Below are positions 25,950-35,282 of a stretch of 64,000 nt of DNA, in pieces. Positions within the stretch are counted from its first letter, which is position 1. Every line of letters starts with the position of its first letter. This DNA comes from Variovorax sp. CF313 (lineage in GTDB: Bacteria; Pseudomonadota; Gammaproteobacteria; Burkholderiales; Burkholderiaceae_C). The stretch is taken from the NCBI RefSeq assembly GCF_000282635.1, contig NZ_AKIW01000027.1:58471-122470 (forward strand). The letters run 5' to 3'. The notes beneath the pieces were generated by a model. That model did no database searches. It was not told where the DNA came from and saw only the letters and a program-made list of their open reading frames with translations. Both the position numbers and the translations under genes were made by a program.

Positions 25950-26960
25950 TCAGAACACCTGCAGGCTGATCCAGTAGGCGATTGCGGCGACGAACGCCGA
26001 AGCGGGGATCGTGAAGATCCACGCCCACACGATGTTGCCCGCCACGCCCCAGCGCACCGCGCTCGCGCGCTGCGCGGAACCCACGCCGACGATGGCGCCG
26101 GTGATGGTGTGCGTGGTCGACACCGGAATGCCCAGCGCCGTCGCCAGGAACAGCGTCAGCGCCCCGCCCGTCTCGGCGCAGAAGCCGCCGACCGGCTTGA
26201 GCTTGGTGATCTTCTGGCCCATCGTCTTCACGATGCGCCAGCCGCCGAACATGGTGCCCAGCGCGATCGCGGTATAGCAGCTCACGATGGTCCAGGTCGG
26301 CGGGTTCGCGTCCCCGGCGTTGGCATAGCCGGTAGCGATCAGCAGCATCCAGATGATGCCGATGGTCTTCTGCGCATCGTTGCCGCCGTGGCCCAGGCTG
26401 TAGGCGCCGGCCGAAACCAGCTGCAGCCGCCGGAACCAGCGGTCCACCCGCGAAGGCGTGGCACGCCGGAAGCCCCAGGCGACCAGCACCATCATCATCG
26501 AGCCCAGCACGAAGCCGAGCAGCGGCGAAACGAAGATGAAAGCGACTGTCTTCCAGATGCCCGCGGCGACCAGCCCGCTGGTGCCGGTCTTGGAGATCAC
26601 CGCGCCCACGATGCCGCCGATCAGTGCGTGCGACGAGCTGCTCGGGATGCCGTAGTACCAGGTCACGAGGTTCCAGCTGATGGCGCCGACGAGCGCGCCG
26701 AACACCACGTGCACGTCGACCACTCCCGGCTGGGCAATGCCCTTGCCCACGGTGGCCGCCACGCTCAGGTGGAAGATGAAGATCGCGATCAGGTTGAAGA
26801 AGGCCGCGAACACCACGGCCTGCCCCGGCTTGAGCACCCCGGTGGACACCACCGTCGCGATCGAATTGGCGGCATCGTGGAACCCGTTCATGAAGTCGAA
26901 CAGGATCGCGAGCACGACCAGCACTATCACCACCCAGAGGGCGACCTGAACCGTTGCCAT
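25950..26960 (-). CDS. Low-affinity inorganic phosphate transporter (PiT family)
   Basis: 336 residues, about ten membrane helices. The duplicated PiT signature GFHDAANSIATVVSTG (near residue 27) and its C-terminal counterpart GGNDAQKTIG (near residue 190) are both present, along with SHALIGGIVGA and STTHTITGAIVG. It takes up metal-phosphate by proton or sodium coupling. The DUF47 gene lies 14 bp upstream; this pit-DUF47 pair is widespread and the DUF47 protein is thought to regulate the transporter. Confidence 0.94.
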   Translation of the reverse strand: MATVQVALWVVIVLVVLAILFDFMNGFHDAANSIATVVSTGVLKPGQAVVFAAFFNLIAIFIFHLSVAATVGKGIAQPGVVDVHVVFGALVGAISWNLVTWYYGIPSSSSHALIGGIVGAVISKTGTSGLVAAGIWKTVAFIFVSPLLGFVLGSMMMVLVAWGFRRATPSRVDRWFRRLQLVSAGAYSLGHGGNDAQKTIGIIWMLLIATGYANAGDANPPTWTIVSCYTAIALGTMFGGWRIVKTMGQKITKLKPVGGFCAETGGALTLFLATALGIPVSTTHTITGAIVGVGSAQRASAVRWGVAGNIVWAWIFTIPASAFVAAIAYWISLQVF

Positions 26961-26974
26961 CGGTCGCTACCCGC

Positions 26975-27619
26975 TCAGGAATTCTCGAGGACGATGCCCT
27001 CGATCACGTTGGCCACGTCCTCGCACTTGTCGGTGATCGTTTCCAGCAGCTCGTAGATCGCCTTGAGCTTGATCACTTCGCGCACGTCGGGCTCCTCGCG
27101 GAACAACTTGCTCATGGCGCTGCGCATCACACGGTCGGCGTCCGACTCGAGGCGGTCGATTTCCTCGCAGGTCTTCAGCGTGGCCTCGGCCACGGCCGGG
27201 TCGGCGATCTTGCCGAGGAACTTGACGGCGTCCTTCAGGCGGTCGCAGCACTTCACGCTCAGGGCCGTGAGGCGCACGATCTCTTCGGTCATGTGGCGCA
27301 CGTCGTACAGCGCCATGGTCTCGGCGGAGTCCTGGATCAGGTCGGCCACGTCGTCCATCGTGTTGATGAGCTTGTGGATCTGCTCGCGGTCGATGGGTGT
27401 GATGAAGGTCTTGTGGATCAGCCGGTTGACGTCGTGCGTCACGCGGTCGGCGGCTCGCTCGGCGTTGTCGACGTCGCGGTTGTACTGCTCGCGCAGGTGC
27501 ACGTCGTTGTAGTTGGCGACCAGTTGCTCGAACGCGCGCGCTGCCTCGACGATGCGCTCGGCGTGCTGGTTGAACATCTCAAAAAAATTCCCCTCGCGGG
27601 GCAGCAGCTTGCCGAACAT
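26975..27619 (-). CDS. DUF47 (PhoU-like) phosphate transport regulator
   Basis: 214 residues, nearly all helical, beginning FGKLLPREGNFFEMF as in the family. Repeated metal-binding E/D-rich helices of PhoU type are seen (EIDRLESDADRVM; YELLETITDKCEDVANVIE). ATG 27,619 was chosen because the 23 in-frame upstream residues are not conserved-looking and a GGAGAG ribosome-binding site precedes it. Confidence 0.92.
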   Translation of the reverse strand: MFGKLLPREGNFFEMFNQHAERIVEAARAFEQLVANYNDVHLREQYNRDVDNAERAADRVTHDVNRLIHKTFITPIDREQIHKLINTMDDVADLIQDSAETMALYDVRHMTEEIVRLTALSVKCCDRLKDAVKFLGKIADPAVAEATLKTCEEIDRLESDADRVMRSAMSKLFREEPDVREVIKLKAIYELLETITDKCEDVANVIEGIVLENS

Positions 27620-27745
27620 GGCGCTCTCCTGGGATCTCGGGTCTCGCCCAGCCACAAACGTGTGACGGAGTCGTGAAAAACCGCGCAAGTGTAATGGGAG
27701 CCCGGAACCGGACCGCTGCGCCGGGGTTCCAGGCCCGTTGCCCGG

Positions 27746-28357
27746 TCAGTTCCGGATGCGTTCGATCACCTGGCCCGACACACGGGCCAGCGCAGCGCGC
27801 GGCACCTTGTCGGGCGCGATCTCGGCCAGCGGCTTCAGCACGAAGGCGCGGTCACGCATGCGGGGGTGCGGCAGGGTCAGCTCGGGCGTATCCATCACCG
27901 AATTGCCGTGCATCAGCAGGTCGAGATCGAGCGTGCGCGGCGCGTTGGGAAAAGCCCGCTCGCGCCCGGCCTGCGTCTCGAGACGCTGCAGGGCGACGAG
28001 CAGCTGCTCGGCGTCGAGCCCGGTGCGCAAGGCCACCACGGCGTTGATGAAATCGGGGCCCGTGGCATCGACCGGCGCGCTGCGATAGAGCGACGAGCGG
28101 GCCGTCACCTGGGTTCGCTGCAATGCGCCCAGAGCATCCATGGCCGCCTTGACGGCCGCCTGGGCATCGCCGAGGTTGGCGCCGATGGCGACGAAAGCCT
28201 GCACGGTCGGATAGTCCTCCCGCACGCGGCCCGGAGACCGCGTGGGCGCTCGCCGAGCCGCGGGCGCGCCCTTGGCACCCGCGGGCCTGGCCCCTGCCGG
28301 CTTGCCCGTGGGGGCGCCGCTTTTCTTGCCGTCCTTCGGCTTGCCGGACGCGCTCAT
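27746..28357 (-). CDS. folK: 6-hydroxymethyl-7,8-dihydropterin pyrophosphokinase with Ala/Lys-rich N-terminal extension
   Basis: 203 residues. From about residue 55 it is a normal HPPK: AFVAIGANLGD, RSSLYRSAPV, FINAVVAL and the ATP/Mg motif NAPRTLDLDLLMHG, then LPHPRMRDRAFVLKPLAEIAP. It transfers pyrophosphate to hydroxymethyl-dihydropterin in folate synthesis. The first ~50 residues are a low-complexity basic stretch (SGAPTGKPAGARPAGAKG) not found in typical FolK; starting at GTG or ATG further in would remove it, but the ATG at 28,357 overlaps the pcnB stop as ATGA, which favours the long form. Confidence 0.93.
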   Translation of the reverse strand: MSASGKPKDGKKSGAPTGKPAGARPAGAKGAPAARRAPTRSPGRVREDYPTVQAFVAIGANLGDAQAAVKAAMDALGALQRTQVTARSSLYRSAPVDATGPDFINAVVALRTGLDAEQLLVALQRLETQAGRERAFPNAPRTLDLDLLMHGNSVMDTPELTLPHPRMRDRAFVLKPLAEIAPDKVPRAALARVSGQVIERIRN

Positions 28358-29952
28358 GCGCCTGCGGCGCTCTCGCCGCCTCCACCCGCGGAACGCGGCT
28401 TGCGGCGACGCCGGCGTTTGCGCGGCACGGCCTCGCCATCGGGCGGCACGGCGCCGGCTTCGACTTCGACCTCGTCCTCGGCGTCCGAATCGGCGTCCTG
28501 GCGCGCCACCGGCACGCTGCGCGGCTTCGGCGGCGGGGTTTCGCGCACCCGCACGCGCTGGCGCACCTTCTGCTCTTCGCGCACCTGCTCCAGCAGGTCC
28601 TGCCGGCGCACGTCGTCGGCGATGCTGAACTCCTGCCACCACTCGGCAATCGCCTCGCCGACTTCACCCACGTCGGCGCGCAGGCGCATGAAGTCGAAGG
28701 CGGCGCGGAAGCGCGCCTGCTCGACCAGGCTGTAGGGCGTGGAGCCGGTGCGCTTGTCGAAACGCGGCTGCATCATCCAGATCTCGCGCATGTCGGCGGC
28801 CAGCTTGCCGCGGCCCGAGACATCGCCGATACGGGCGTTGAACACGTCGTCGATGGCGTCCTGCAACGCCGGGAACGGCGGTTGCGCGCGCTGGCCGTGC
28901 CGGCCCTCCTGGCGCTGGGCCCAGCCGTCGCGCACGTCGGCCCACAGCACGCAGGCCAGCAGGAAGCTGGGCGCCACGGGCTTGCCTTCGCCGACGCGGC
29001 GGTCGGTGTCCTGCAGGGCTGCCTTCACGAAGGGCTGGTCGGCGCGCTCGACCACCACGTCGAGCAGCGGGTAGATGCCACGGGCCAGGCCGAGCTTGTT
29101 CAGTTGCTCGACCGTCGCGATGGCGTGGCCGGTCTGCAGCAGCTTGAGCATCTCGTCGAACAGGCGGCTCTGCGGCACGTCGGCCAGCAGCTTGCTCGAT
29201 TCGACCAGTGGAGCCGCCGTCTTGGCTTCCATCTTGAAGCCCAGCGCGGCGAGCTTGGCCGAGAAGCGGATGGCACGAATGATGCGCACCGGGTCTTCGC
29301 GGTAGCGCGTGGCCGGGTCGCCGATCATGCGCAGCGTGAGCTTCTGGGCGTCCTTGATGCCGTTGTGATAGTCGACCACGACCTGGTTGGCCGGGTCGTA
29401 GTACATCGCGTTGACGGTGAAGTCGCGGCGCGCCGCGTCTTCTTCCTGCGGACCCCAGACGTTGTCGCGCAGCACCCGGCCGCTGGCGTCCACGGCGTGT
29501 TTCATGCTCGCGAGCTCGCCCTTGCTGGTGCGCTCGTTGCCTGCAACCTGCTCGGCGGCGGCGTTGTCCATGTAGGCGCGGAAAGTCGAAACCTCGATCA
29601 CCTCGTGCTCGCGCCCACGGCCGTACACCACGTGCACGATGCGAAAGCGCCGCCCGATGATGAAGGCGCGACGAAACAGCGACTTGACCTGCTCGGGCGT
29701 GGCGTTGGTTGCCACGTCGAAGTCTTTCGGTCGCAGCCCCAGCAGCAGGTCGCGCACCGCGCCGCCCACCACGTAGGCCTCGTAGCCGGCCTGCTGCAGT
29801 GTGGTGACCACGTTCTTCGCGCGTTCGTCGACCAGGGCCGGATCGATCTTGTGAACCTCTGCCGGCACCTCCTGGCGCTTGCCGAAGCGGCTCTTGCCCT
29901 GTGCGCCGCCGGCGTTCTTGCCGAGCAGCTTGTCGATGAATTTCTTGATCAT
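28354..29952 (-). CDS. pcnB: Poly(A) polymerase I
   Basis: 532 residues of the class II nucleotidyltransferase superfamily: GGAVRDLLLGLRPKDFDVAT (residues 52-71) with the catalytic D-x-D, the RRDFTVNAMYYDP block, and the RNA-binding ATRYREDPVRIIRAIRFSAK segment. It adds poly(A) tails that promote RNA decay. Poly(A) polymerase and tRNA CCA transferase are hard to tell apart, but the length, the basic C-terminus (RKRRRRRKPRS) and the neighbours hda and folK favour PcnB. ATG 29,952 gives the usual N-terminus MIKKFIDKLLG. Confidence 0.94.
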   Translation of the reverse strand: MIKKFIDKLLGKNAGGAQGKSRFGKRQEVPAEVHKIDPALVDERAKNVVTTLQQAGYEAYVVGGAVRDLLLGLRPKDFDVATNATPEQVKSLFRRAFIIGRRFRIVHVVYGRGREHEVIEVSTFRAYMDNAAAEQVAGNERTSKGELASMKHAVDASGRVLRDNVWGPQEEDAARRDFTVNAMYYDPANQVVVDYHNGIKDAQKLTLRMIGDPATRYREDPVRIIRAIRFSAKLAALGFKMEAKTAAPLVESSKLLADVPQSRLFDEMLKLLQTGHAIATVEQLNKLGLARGIYPLLDVVVERADQPFVKAALQDTDRRVGEGKPVAPSFLLACVLWADVRDGWAQRQEGRHGQRAQPPFPALQDAIDDVFNARIGDVSGRGKLAADMREIWMMQPRFDKRTGSTPYSLVEQARFRAAFDFMRLRADVGEVGEAIAEWWQEFSIADDVRRQDLLEQVREEQKVRQRVRVRETPPPKPRSVPVARQDADSDAEDEVEVEAGAVPPDGEAVPRKRRRRRKPRSAGGGGESAAGA

Positions 29953-29978
29953 TGTTGGTTGGAAGCCTTGTTCGCTCT

Positions 29979-30665
29979 TTATTCGTTCTCGAGCATGGAG
30001 CGGATCAGCGGAATGGTGATCGCGCGTTGCGTCTGCAGGGCATAGCCGTCGAGCTGCGTGAGCAGCTCCATCAGGCTGCCGAGGTCGCGGCTGAAGCGGT
30101 GCAGCATGTAGTCGAGCACTTCGTCGGACAGCATCACGCCGCGTGCATCGGCGGCTTGGCGCAGCACCGCGCGGCGTTCGCTTTCGCTCAGCACCTGCAA
30201 GTGGAACACGTGGCCCCAGCCGAGGCGGGTGCGCAGGTCTTCGCGCAGCGGCAGGTCGGCCGGCGGCAGGGCGCCGGCGGCGACCACGCCGCGCTGCAGG
30301 GTCTGGGCGTTGACGAACCAGTTGAAGGCCGCGTGCTGCTGCACGGCGGTATAGAGGTGGACGTCGTCGAGCAGCACGGCGCCCCAGCGCTCGTCGAACT
30401 CGGGCGGCTCCAGCAGGCCGGCGTGCAGCCAGCCCACGCTGGCGCCCTGCTCGCGCAGTGCGACACGCACCGATTCGAGCAGATGGGTCTTGCCGCTGCC
30501 GCCTTCGCCCCACAGGTAGGTGGGCACCGGCGAGTGCAGCGCAGGGCTGCCGGCGCCGCCCACCCACACTTGCAGGTGCCGCAGCGCCGCCTCGTTGGGG
30601 CCGGCAAAAAAGGCGTCGAAGCTGGGGCCCGTCGCAATGCCGATATCGAGCGCGAGCTGTTTCAT
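29979..30665 (-). CDS. hda: DnaA regulatory inactivator Hda
   Basis: 228 residues beginning MKQLALDIG, close to the clamp-binding QL-x-L motif of Hda. AAA+ motifs are GEGGSGKTH (Walker A) and VLLDDVH (Walker B), with sensor-like LRTRLGWGHVFHL. It stimulates DnaA-ATP hydrolysis when bound to the sliding clamp and so limits initiation. The start could also be an ATG five codons upstream (30,680); neither has a good ribosome-binding site. It is divergent from purM. Confidence 0.93.
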   Translation of the reverse strand: MKQLALDIGIATGPSFDAFFAGPNEAALRHLQVWVGGAGSPALHSPVPTYLWGEGGSGKTHLLESVRVALREQGASVGWLHAGLLEPPEFDERWGAVLLDDVHLYTAVQQHAAFNWFVNAQTLQRGVVAAGALPPADLPLREDLRTRLGWGHVFHLQVLSESERRAVLRQAADARGVMLSDEVLDYMLHRFSRDLGSLMELLTQLDGYALQTQRAITIPLIRSMLENE

Positions 30666-30805
30666 CCCGGGAAGGTTCATGGAGGGGGCCGCGAGGGCCC
30701 TTAAAATCGTGAGGAATTCTATCGGCCCGGCCAACATGGTTACCGGAGCCGCCTTCCGCTCCTACTCTCCGCATCCTTTCGCGTCCCTCCCGACCTCGAC
30801 CACCC

Positions 30806-31846
30806 ATGACCTCCTCCACGCCCACCCCGCTCAGCTACAAGGACGCCGGTGTCGACATCGATGCCGGCGATGCGCTGGTCGACCGCATCAAGCCGCTGGC
30901 CAAGAAAACCCTGCGCGAGGGCGTGCTGGCCGGCATCGGCGGCTTCGGCGCCCTGTTCGAAGTGCCCAAGCGCTACAAGGAGCCGGTGCTGGTGAGCGGC
31001 ACCGACGGCGTGGGCACCAAGCTCAAGCTGGCTTTCGAATGGAACATGCACGACACGGTCGGCATCGACCTCGTGGCCATGAGCGTCAACGACGTGCTGG
31101 TGCAGGGCGCCGAGCCCCTGTTCTTTCTCGACTACTTCGCCTGCGGCAAGCTCGAAGTCGACACGGCCGCGGCCGTCATCGGCGGCATCGCGCGCGGCTG
31201 CGAGCTGTCGGGCTGCGCCCTCATCGGCGGCGAAACCGCTGAAATGCCCGGCATGTACCCGGCCGGCGAATACGACCTCGCGGGCTTCGCGGTCGGCGCG
31301 GTCGAGAAGTCGAAGATCCTCACGGGCCAGAACGTCAAGCCCGGCGACGTGGTGCTGGGCCTGGCCTCGGCCGGCGTGCATTCCAATGGTTTCAGCCTCG
31401 TGCGCAAGGTGATCGAGCGTGCCGGCGCCGATTTGCCCGCCACGCTCGACGGCAAGCCCTTCCGCCAAGCCGTGATGGAACCCACCCACCTCTACGTGAA
31501 GCCGGTGCTCGAGGCGCTGGCCAAGCATCCAATCAAGGCGCTGGCCCACATCACCGGCGGCGGCCTGCTCGAGAACATCCCGCGCGTGCTGCCCGAAGGT
31601 ACAGCCGCCCACCTCAAGAAGGGCAGCTGGCCGCAGACGGAGCTGTTCGCCTGGCTGCAGAAGGTGGCCGGCATCGACGACATCGAGATGAACCGCACCT
31701 TCAATAACGGCATCGGCATGGTCGTGGTGATCGATGCGGCAGAAGCCGCCGCCTGCGCGGCCACGCTGCGCGCCGCTGGCGAATCGGTGCATGAAATCGG
31801 CGTGATCGCCGCGCGCGGCGAAGGCGCCGCGGTGGTCGTCGGCTGA
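30806..31846 (+). CDS. purM: Phosphoribosylformylglycinamidine cyclo-ligase
   Basis: 346 residues; ATP-dependent ring closure of FGAM to AIR in purine synthesis. Typical blocks are [52 protein letters not shown], the [12 protein letters not shown] motif and [16 protein letters not shown]. The ATG at 30,806 was taken because it begins directly upstream of the conserved SYKDAG. The AI-2E permease gene follows after 50 bp. Confidence 0.97.
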   Translation: MTSSTPTPLSYKDAGVDIDAGDALVDRIKPLAKKTLREGVLAGIGGFGALFEVPKRYKEPVLVSGTDGVGTKLKLAFEWNMHDTVGIDLVAMSVNDVLVQGAEPLFFLDYFACGKLEVDTAAAVIGGIARGCELSGCALIGGETAEMPGMYPAGEYDLAGFAVGAVEKSKILTGQNVKPGDVVLGLASAGVHSNGFSLVRKVIERAGADLPATLDGKPFRQAVMEPTHLYVKPVLEALAKHPIKALAHITGGGLLENIPRVLPEGTAAHLKKGSWPQTELFAWLQKVAGIDDIEMNRTFNNGIGMVVVIDAAEAAACAATLRAAGESVHEIGVIAARGEGAAVVVG

Positions 31847-31896
31847 GCGGCGGCCGCACCTTCCACTTTCCCGAACAGAGCGCCTGACACCCCCGG

Positions 31897-32979
31897 ATGG
31901 CCAAGAAGCCGCAACCCGTCACCACCGCCGTTCCGACGGTCCCCATCCACCGCGCCACGGCCTCGCGCGGCGTGACGATCGCAAGCTACCTGCTGATGCT
32001 GGGAACGCTGATGCTGGTGATGTGGGAGCACCTGCTGCCAGGATTGCTCTGCGTATGCATCGGCTTCCTGGCCACGCGGTGGTTCGCGCGGCTGCTGGCT
32101 GGCGACACGCGGCGCAATCCGGCCCCCAGCCAGCGCACCGACGGCTGGGCCCGCGTGCTGGCTGTCGTCGTCGTGCTGGTGGGGCCGATTGCGCTGATCA
32201 CGCTGCTGCTGTCGCAGGCCCGCGAATACATCGTCGACGCGCCCGACCAGTACCGCGAGCTGCTCGACTACACGGCGCGCACGGTGCTCGAGCTGCGCTC
32301 CAAGCTGCCGGTCGAGATCGCGGTCTACCTGCCCGAGGGCGCCGCCGAAATCCAGCGCGTGATCGCCAACTACCTGCGCGCGCAGGCCGGTTCGCTCGCC
32401 GTGGCCGGGCGGGCCTGGCTGCACGGCATCCTGTTTTCGTACGTGGGCCTGATCGTGGGCAGCCTGGCCGCCGTGTCGCACGCGCCGCTGCGCCGGATGC
32501 CGCTGGCCGAGCAGCTGCACCAGCGCGTGCAGACCTTCGGCGAGGCCTTCGGCCAGATCGTGGCGGCCCAGTTCTGGATTGCGGCCTTCAACACGCTGCT
32601 GACCGCCATCTTCCTGCTGTTCGTCATGCCGCTGTGGGGCGCGCACCTGCCGTACACGCCGGCGCTCATCACCCTCACCTTCCTGGCCGGACTGGTGCCG
32701 ATCGTGGGCAACCTGGTCTGCAACTCGGTGATCACGCTGGTGGGCCTCTCGGTGTCGCCGGTCACGGCGCTGGCCTGCCTGATCTTCCTGATCGTGATCC
32801 ACAAGGCCGAGTACGTCATCAACGCCAAGGTGGTCGGCGCGCGCACGCAGATGAGCGTGTGGGAGCTGCTGGCCGTGATGTTCGTGGCCGAGGCGGTGTT
32901 CGGGCCGGCCGGGCTGGTGGCGGCGCCGCTGTACTACGCGTACCTGAAGAAAGAGCTGCAGGCGGCGGCGCTGGTCTGA
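31897..32979 (+). CDS. AI-2E family (PerM-like) transporter
   Basis: 360 residues with about eight hydrophobic segments, two of them at residues 25-60 and 82-108, then a cluster from residue 170 to the end. The family signature in the C-terminal half is clear (GLVPIVGNLVCNSVITLVGLS, broken by a loop near residue 270). Despite the family name, most members are uncharacterised permeases, and several act as Na+/H+ antiporters or export small molecules. It lies between purM and the hydrolase gene, on the same strand as purM. Confidence 0.9.
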   Translation: MAKKPQPVTTAVPTVPIHRATASRGVTIASYLLMLGTLMLVMWEHLLPGLLCVCIGFLATRWFARLLAGDTRRNPAPSQRTDGWARVLAVVVVLVGPIALITLLLSQAREYIVDAPDQYRELLDYTARTVLELRSKLPVEIAVYLPEGAAEIQRVIANYLRAQAGSLAVAGRAWLHGILFSYVGLIVGSLAAVSHAPLRRMPLAEQLHQRVQTFGEAFGQIVAAQFWIAAFNTLLTAIFLLFVMPLWGAHLPYTPALITLTFLAGLVPIVGNLVCNSVITLVGLSVSPVTALACLIFLIVIHKAEYVINAKVVGARTQMSVWELLAVMFVAEAVFGPAGLVAAPLYYAYLKKELQAAALV

Positions 32980-33098
32980 AAAGACGGTACCCGGCGATGT
33001 CCTGATCTGATCGATTCTGGTCCGCTCCCGAACGGACCCTGGGCTGGCAACGCACAAGAATAGGCGCATCATTCATTCCGCCCTTGCGAGCCACCGCC

Positions 33099-33671
33099 AT
33101 GAAAACCTGTCTGATTGTGATTGACGCCCAGGCGTCGTTTCGCCAGCGCCCCTACTGGGACGAACGCCAGGCCGCTCCCTACCTCGCCGCGCAGAACACG
33201 CTCATCGCAGGCTGCGCCGCTGCCGGCACGCCGATCGTGCGGGTCTTCCACGTCGACGAACCGGCCGACGCAAGCAATCCCTTCGCGGTCGAATCGGGCC
33301 ACATCCGGCCCATAGAAGGCCTGGCTGATTTCGAGGCCGCGGCCACCTTCACCAAGCACCGCCACAGCGCGCTGGTCAACAGCGGACTGGACATCTGGCT
33401 CACGCAGAACGGCATCGGCCGGCTCATCGTGAGCGGCATCCGCTCCGAGCAATGCTGCGAAACCACCACACGCCATGCCTCGGACCTGGGCTGGGAAATC
33501 GACTACGTGACCGACGCCACCCTGACCTTCGACATGACCCAGCCCGACGGCCGGCCGCTGGCCGCCGCCGACATCAAGGCGCGCACCGCCACCGTGCTGC
33601 ACGGCCGGTTCGCGACGGTCTGCAGCGTGGCGCAGGCGCTGGAACGCGCCGGCGCGGAGGCAAGCGCATGA
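33099..33671 (+). CDS. Isochorismatase-like cysteine hydrolase
   Basis: 190 residues with the catalytic triad of the cysteine-hydrolase family: Asp in VIDAQASF (residue 9), Lys in FTKHRHSAL (near residue 85) and the nucleophile Cys in RSEQCCETTTRHA (near residue 120). Members hydrolyse nicotinamide, isochorismate, carbamoyl-sarcosine and similar amides, so the substrate is open. ATG 33,099 was preferred to an in-frame start five codons earlier. It overlaps the next gene by ATGA, which makes a three-gene unit with two DJ-1/PfpI-type proteins. Confidence 0.9.
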   Translation: MKTCLIVIDAQASFRQRPYWDERQAAPYLAAQNTLIAGCAAAGTPIVRVFHVDEPADASNPFAVESGHIRPIEGLADFEAAATFTKHRHSALVNSGLDIWLTQNGIGRLIVSGIRSEQCCETTTRHASDLGWEIDYVTDATLTFDMTQPDGRPLAAADIKARTATVLHGRFATVCSVAQALERAGAEASA

Positions 33672-34288
33672 GCCTGCGCGTGCTGATCCTGGCCTACGAC
33701 GGCGTCGAAGCACTCGACTTTGCCGGTCCCTTCGAGGTGTTCACCACCGCCAGCCGCGTCAGCCAACGGATGCAGCCCGGCACGGCCGCGCCGTTCGAGG
33801 TGGCCCCGGTCGCACAGGCATCGCCCGTGCAGGCGCGCGCGGGCCTTCGCCTGCTGGCCGACCAAACGCTCGAAGGCAGCCCGAAAGCCGACGTATTGAT
33901 CGTTCCCGGCGGCGTGGTCGATGTGCCGATGGCCAGCCCCGACACCTTGCGCTGGATCGCGAAAAGCGCAGCCGGCGCGCAGCTCGTGGCATCGGTCTGC
34001 ACCGGCGCCTTCCTGCTCGCGAAGAGCGGCGTGGTCACGCACCAAGCAGTCACCACGCACTGGGAAGACATCGCCGACCTGCGCGCGCAGTTTCCGCGAC
34101 TCGACGTGCGCGAAGGCGTGCGCTGGGTCGACAGCGGCCGCATCGTCAGCTCGGCCGGCATCAGCGCGGGCATAGACATGAGCCTGCACCTGGTCGAACG
34201 CCTGGCCGGACGCGAACTGGCCGAGCGCACCGCGCGCCAGATGGACTACGCATGGACCCACAACAGCAGCAACAGCCCATCCGCGTAG
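33668..34288 (+). CDS. DJ-1/PfpI family protein (stand-alone GlxA-type sensor domain)
   Basis: 206 residues of class I glutamine-amidotransferase-like fold. The nucleophile elbow is ASVCTGAFLLAKSG (Cys near residue 105) and the acidic partner is in GVEALDFAGPFEVF at residues 12-25. It ends before any helix-turn-helix. It overlaps the cysteine hydrolase gene by 4 bp and the following GlxA regulator by 37 bp. Relatives include isonitrile hydratase and glyoxalase III-like proteins; the reaction is unknown. An ancestral duplication of the next gene's sensor domain is likely. Confidence 0.87.
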   Translation: MSLRVLILAYDGVEALDFAGPFEVFTTASRVSQRMQPGTAAPFEVAPVAQASPVQARAGLRLLADQTLEGSPKADVLIVPGGVVDVPMASPDTLRWIAKSAAGAQLVASVCTGAFLLAKSGVVTHQAVTTHWEDIADLRAQFPRLDVREGVRWVDSGRIVSSAGISAGIDMSLHLVERLAGRELAERTARQMDYAWTHNSSNSPSA

Positions 34289-35253
34289 TCTTCGCGCTCC
34301 TGCCCGGCAGCCTGGTGCTCGACTGGGCCGGGCCGGCCGAGGCCCTGCGCATCGCCAACCAGCGGCTGCGCGCAACGGGCCAGCCTGAGCGCTTCACGCT
34401 CGAGTTCGCGAGCCCCCGGCCCGATTCCCTCAGCTCGGTCGGCGTTGCGCTCACCGGGCTGGCGTCGCTGCCCACGCGGTGGGACGGCCCGGCCTGGGTG
34501 GTGCTGGTCGGCCTGCCCGGGAACAGCATCGCCATCGACAATCCCGAGGCGCAAGACCTGTTGCACTGGCTGCGCGGCCTGCGCTTCGAGCGCAGCCGGC
34601 TGGAGCTGGTGACGATCTGCGCCGGCGCCGTGCTTGCGGCGCATGCCGGCGCGCTCGCGGGCCGACGCGCCACCACACACCACCATCACCTGGACGAACT
34701 GCGCACGGTGGAGCCACGCTGCGACGTGGTGGCCAACCGCGTCTTCGTGATCGACCCACCGCTCTACAGCAGCGCGGGCGTCACGACCGGCATCGACCTC
34801 GTGCTGCACCGCATCGGCGAGATTTGCGGCGAAGCCCTCGCGGCCCAGGTGGCGCAGACCATGGTGGTAGCGCTGCGGCGCGGCCCGAACGATCCGGAGC
34901 TGTCGCCCTTTCTCGCCTACCGCAACCATCTGCATGCCGCGCTGCACCGGGTGCAGGACGCGGTCAGCGAACAGCCTCAGGCCGAGTGGAGCGTGCCGCG
35001 CATGGCGGAGGTGGCGCACACCTCGGCGCGGCATCTCACGCGCCTGTTCGTCGAGCATGCGGGCGTGGCGCCGCTGGCGTACCTGCGCCGGCTGCGGCTG
35101 GCGGCCGCGCAACTGGCGCTGGCCTCGGGTGCGAACGTCACGCGAGCGGCGGAACTGTCGGGCTTCGGCTCCGATACGCAGTTGCGTCGCGCGTGGCACC
35201 AGTTCGGCTTGCCGGGTTCGCCGTCCGAGGCGAATACGCCGCTGAAAACCTGA
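34252..35253 (+). CDS. GlxA-type transcriptional regulator (DJ-1/PfpI domain + AraC DNA-binding domain)
   Basis: 333 residues. The N-terminal ~190 residues are a DJ-1/PfpI domain (LVLDWAGPAEALRIAN; elbow VTICAGAVLAAHAG, where Cys is kept). The C-terminal ~100 residues are an AraC-type double helix-turn-helix (WSVPRMAEVAHTSARHLTRLF, split near residue 260, then TRAAELSGFGSDTQLRRAWHQ). GlxA regulators activate amine or sarcosine/carnitine-type catabolic genes. The co-oriented hydrolase and PfpI genes upstream are the probable functional partners. Confidence 0.93.
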   Translation: MDPQQQQQPIRVVFALLPGSLVLDWAGPAEALRIANQRLRATGQPERFTLEFASPRPDSLSSVGVALTGLASLPTRWDGPAWVVLVGLPGNSIAIDNPEAQDLLHWLRGLRFERSRLELVTICAGAVLAAHAGALAGRRATTHHHHLDELRTVEPRCDVVANRVFVIDPPLYSSAGVTTGIDLVLHRIGEICGEALAAQVAQTMVVALRRGPNDPELSPFLAYRNHLHAALHRVQDAVSEQPQAEWSVPRMAEVAHTSARHLTRLFVEHAGVAPLAYLRRLRLAAAQLALASGANVTRAAELSGFGSDTQLRRAWHQFGLPGSPSEANTPLKT

Positions 35254-35282
35254 CGGGTGTTCGGGCTGCGCCCCGGGGGCGC

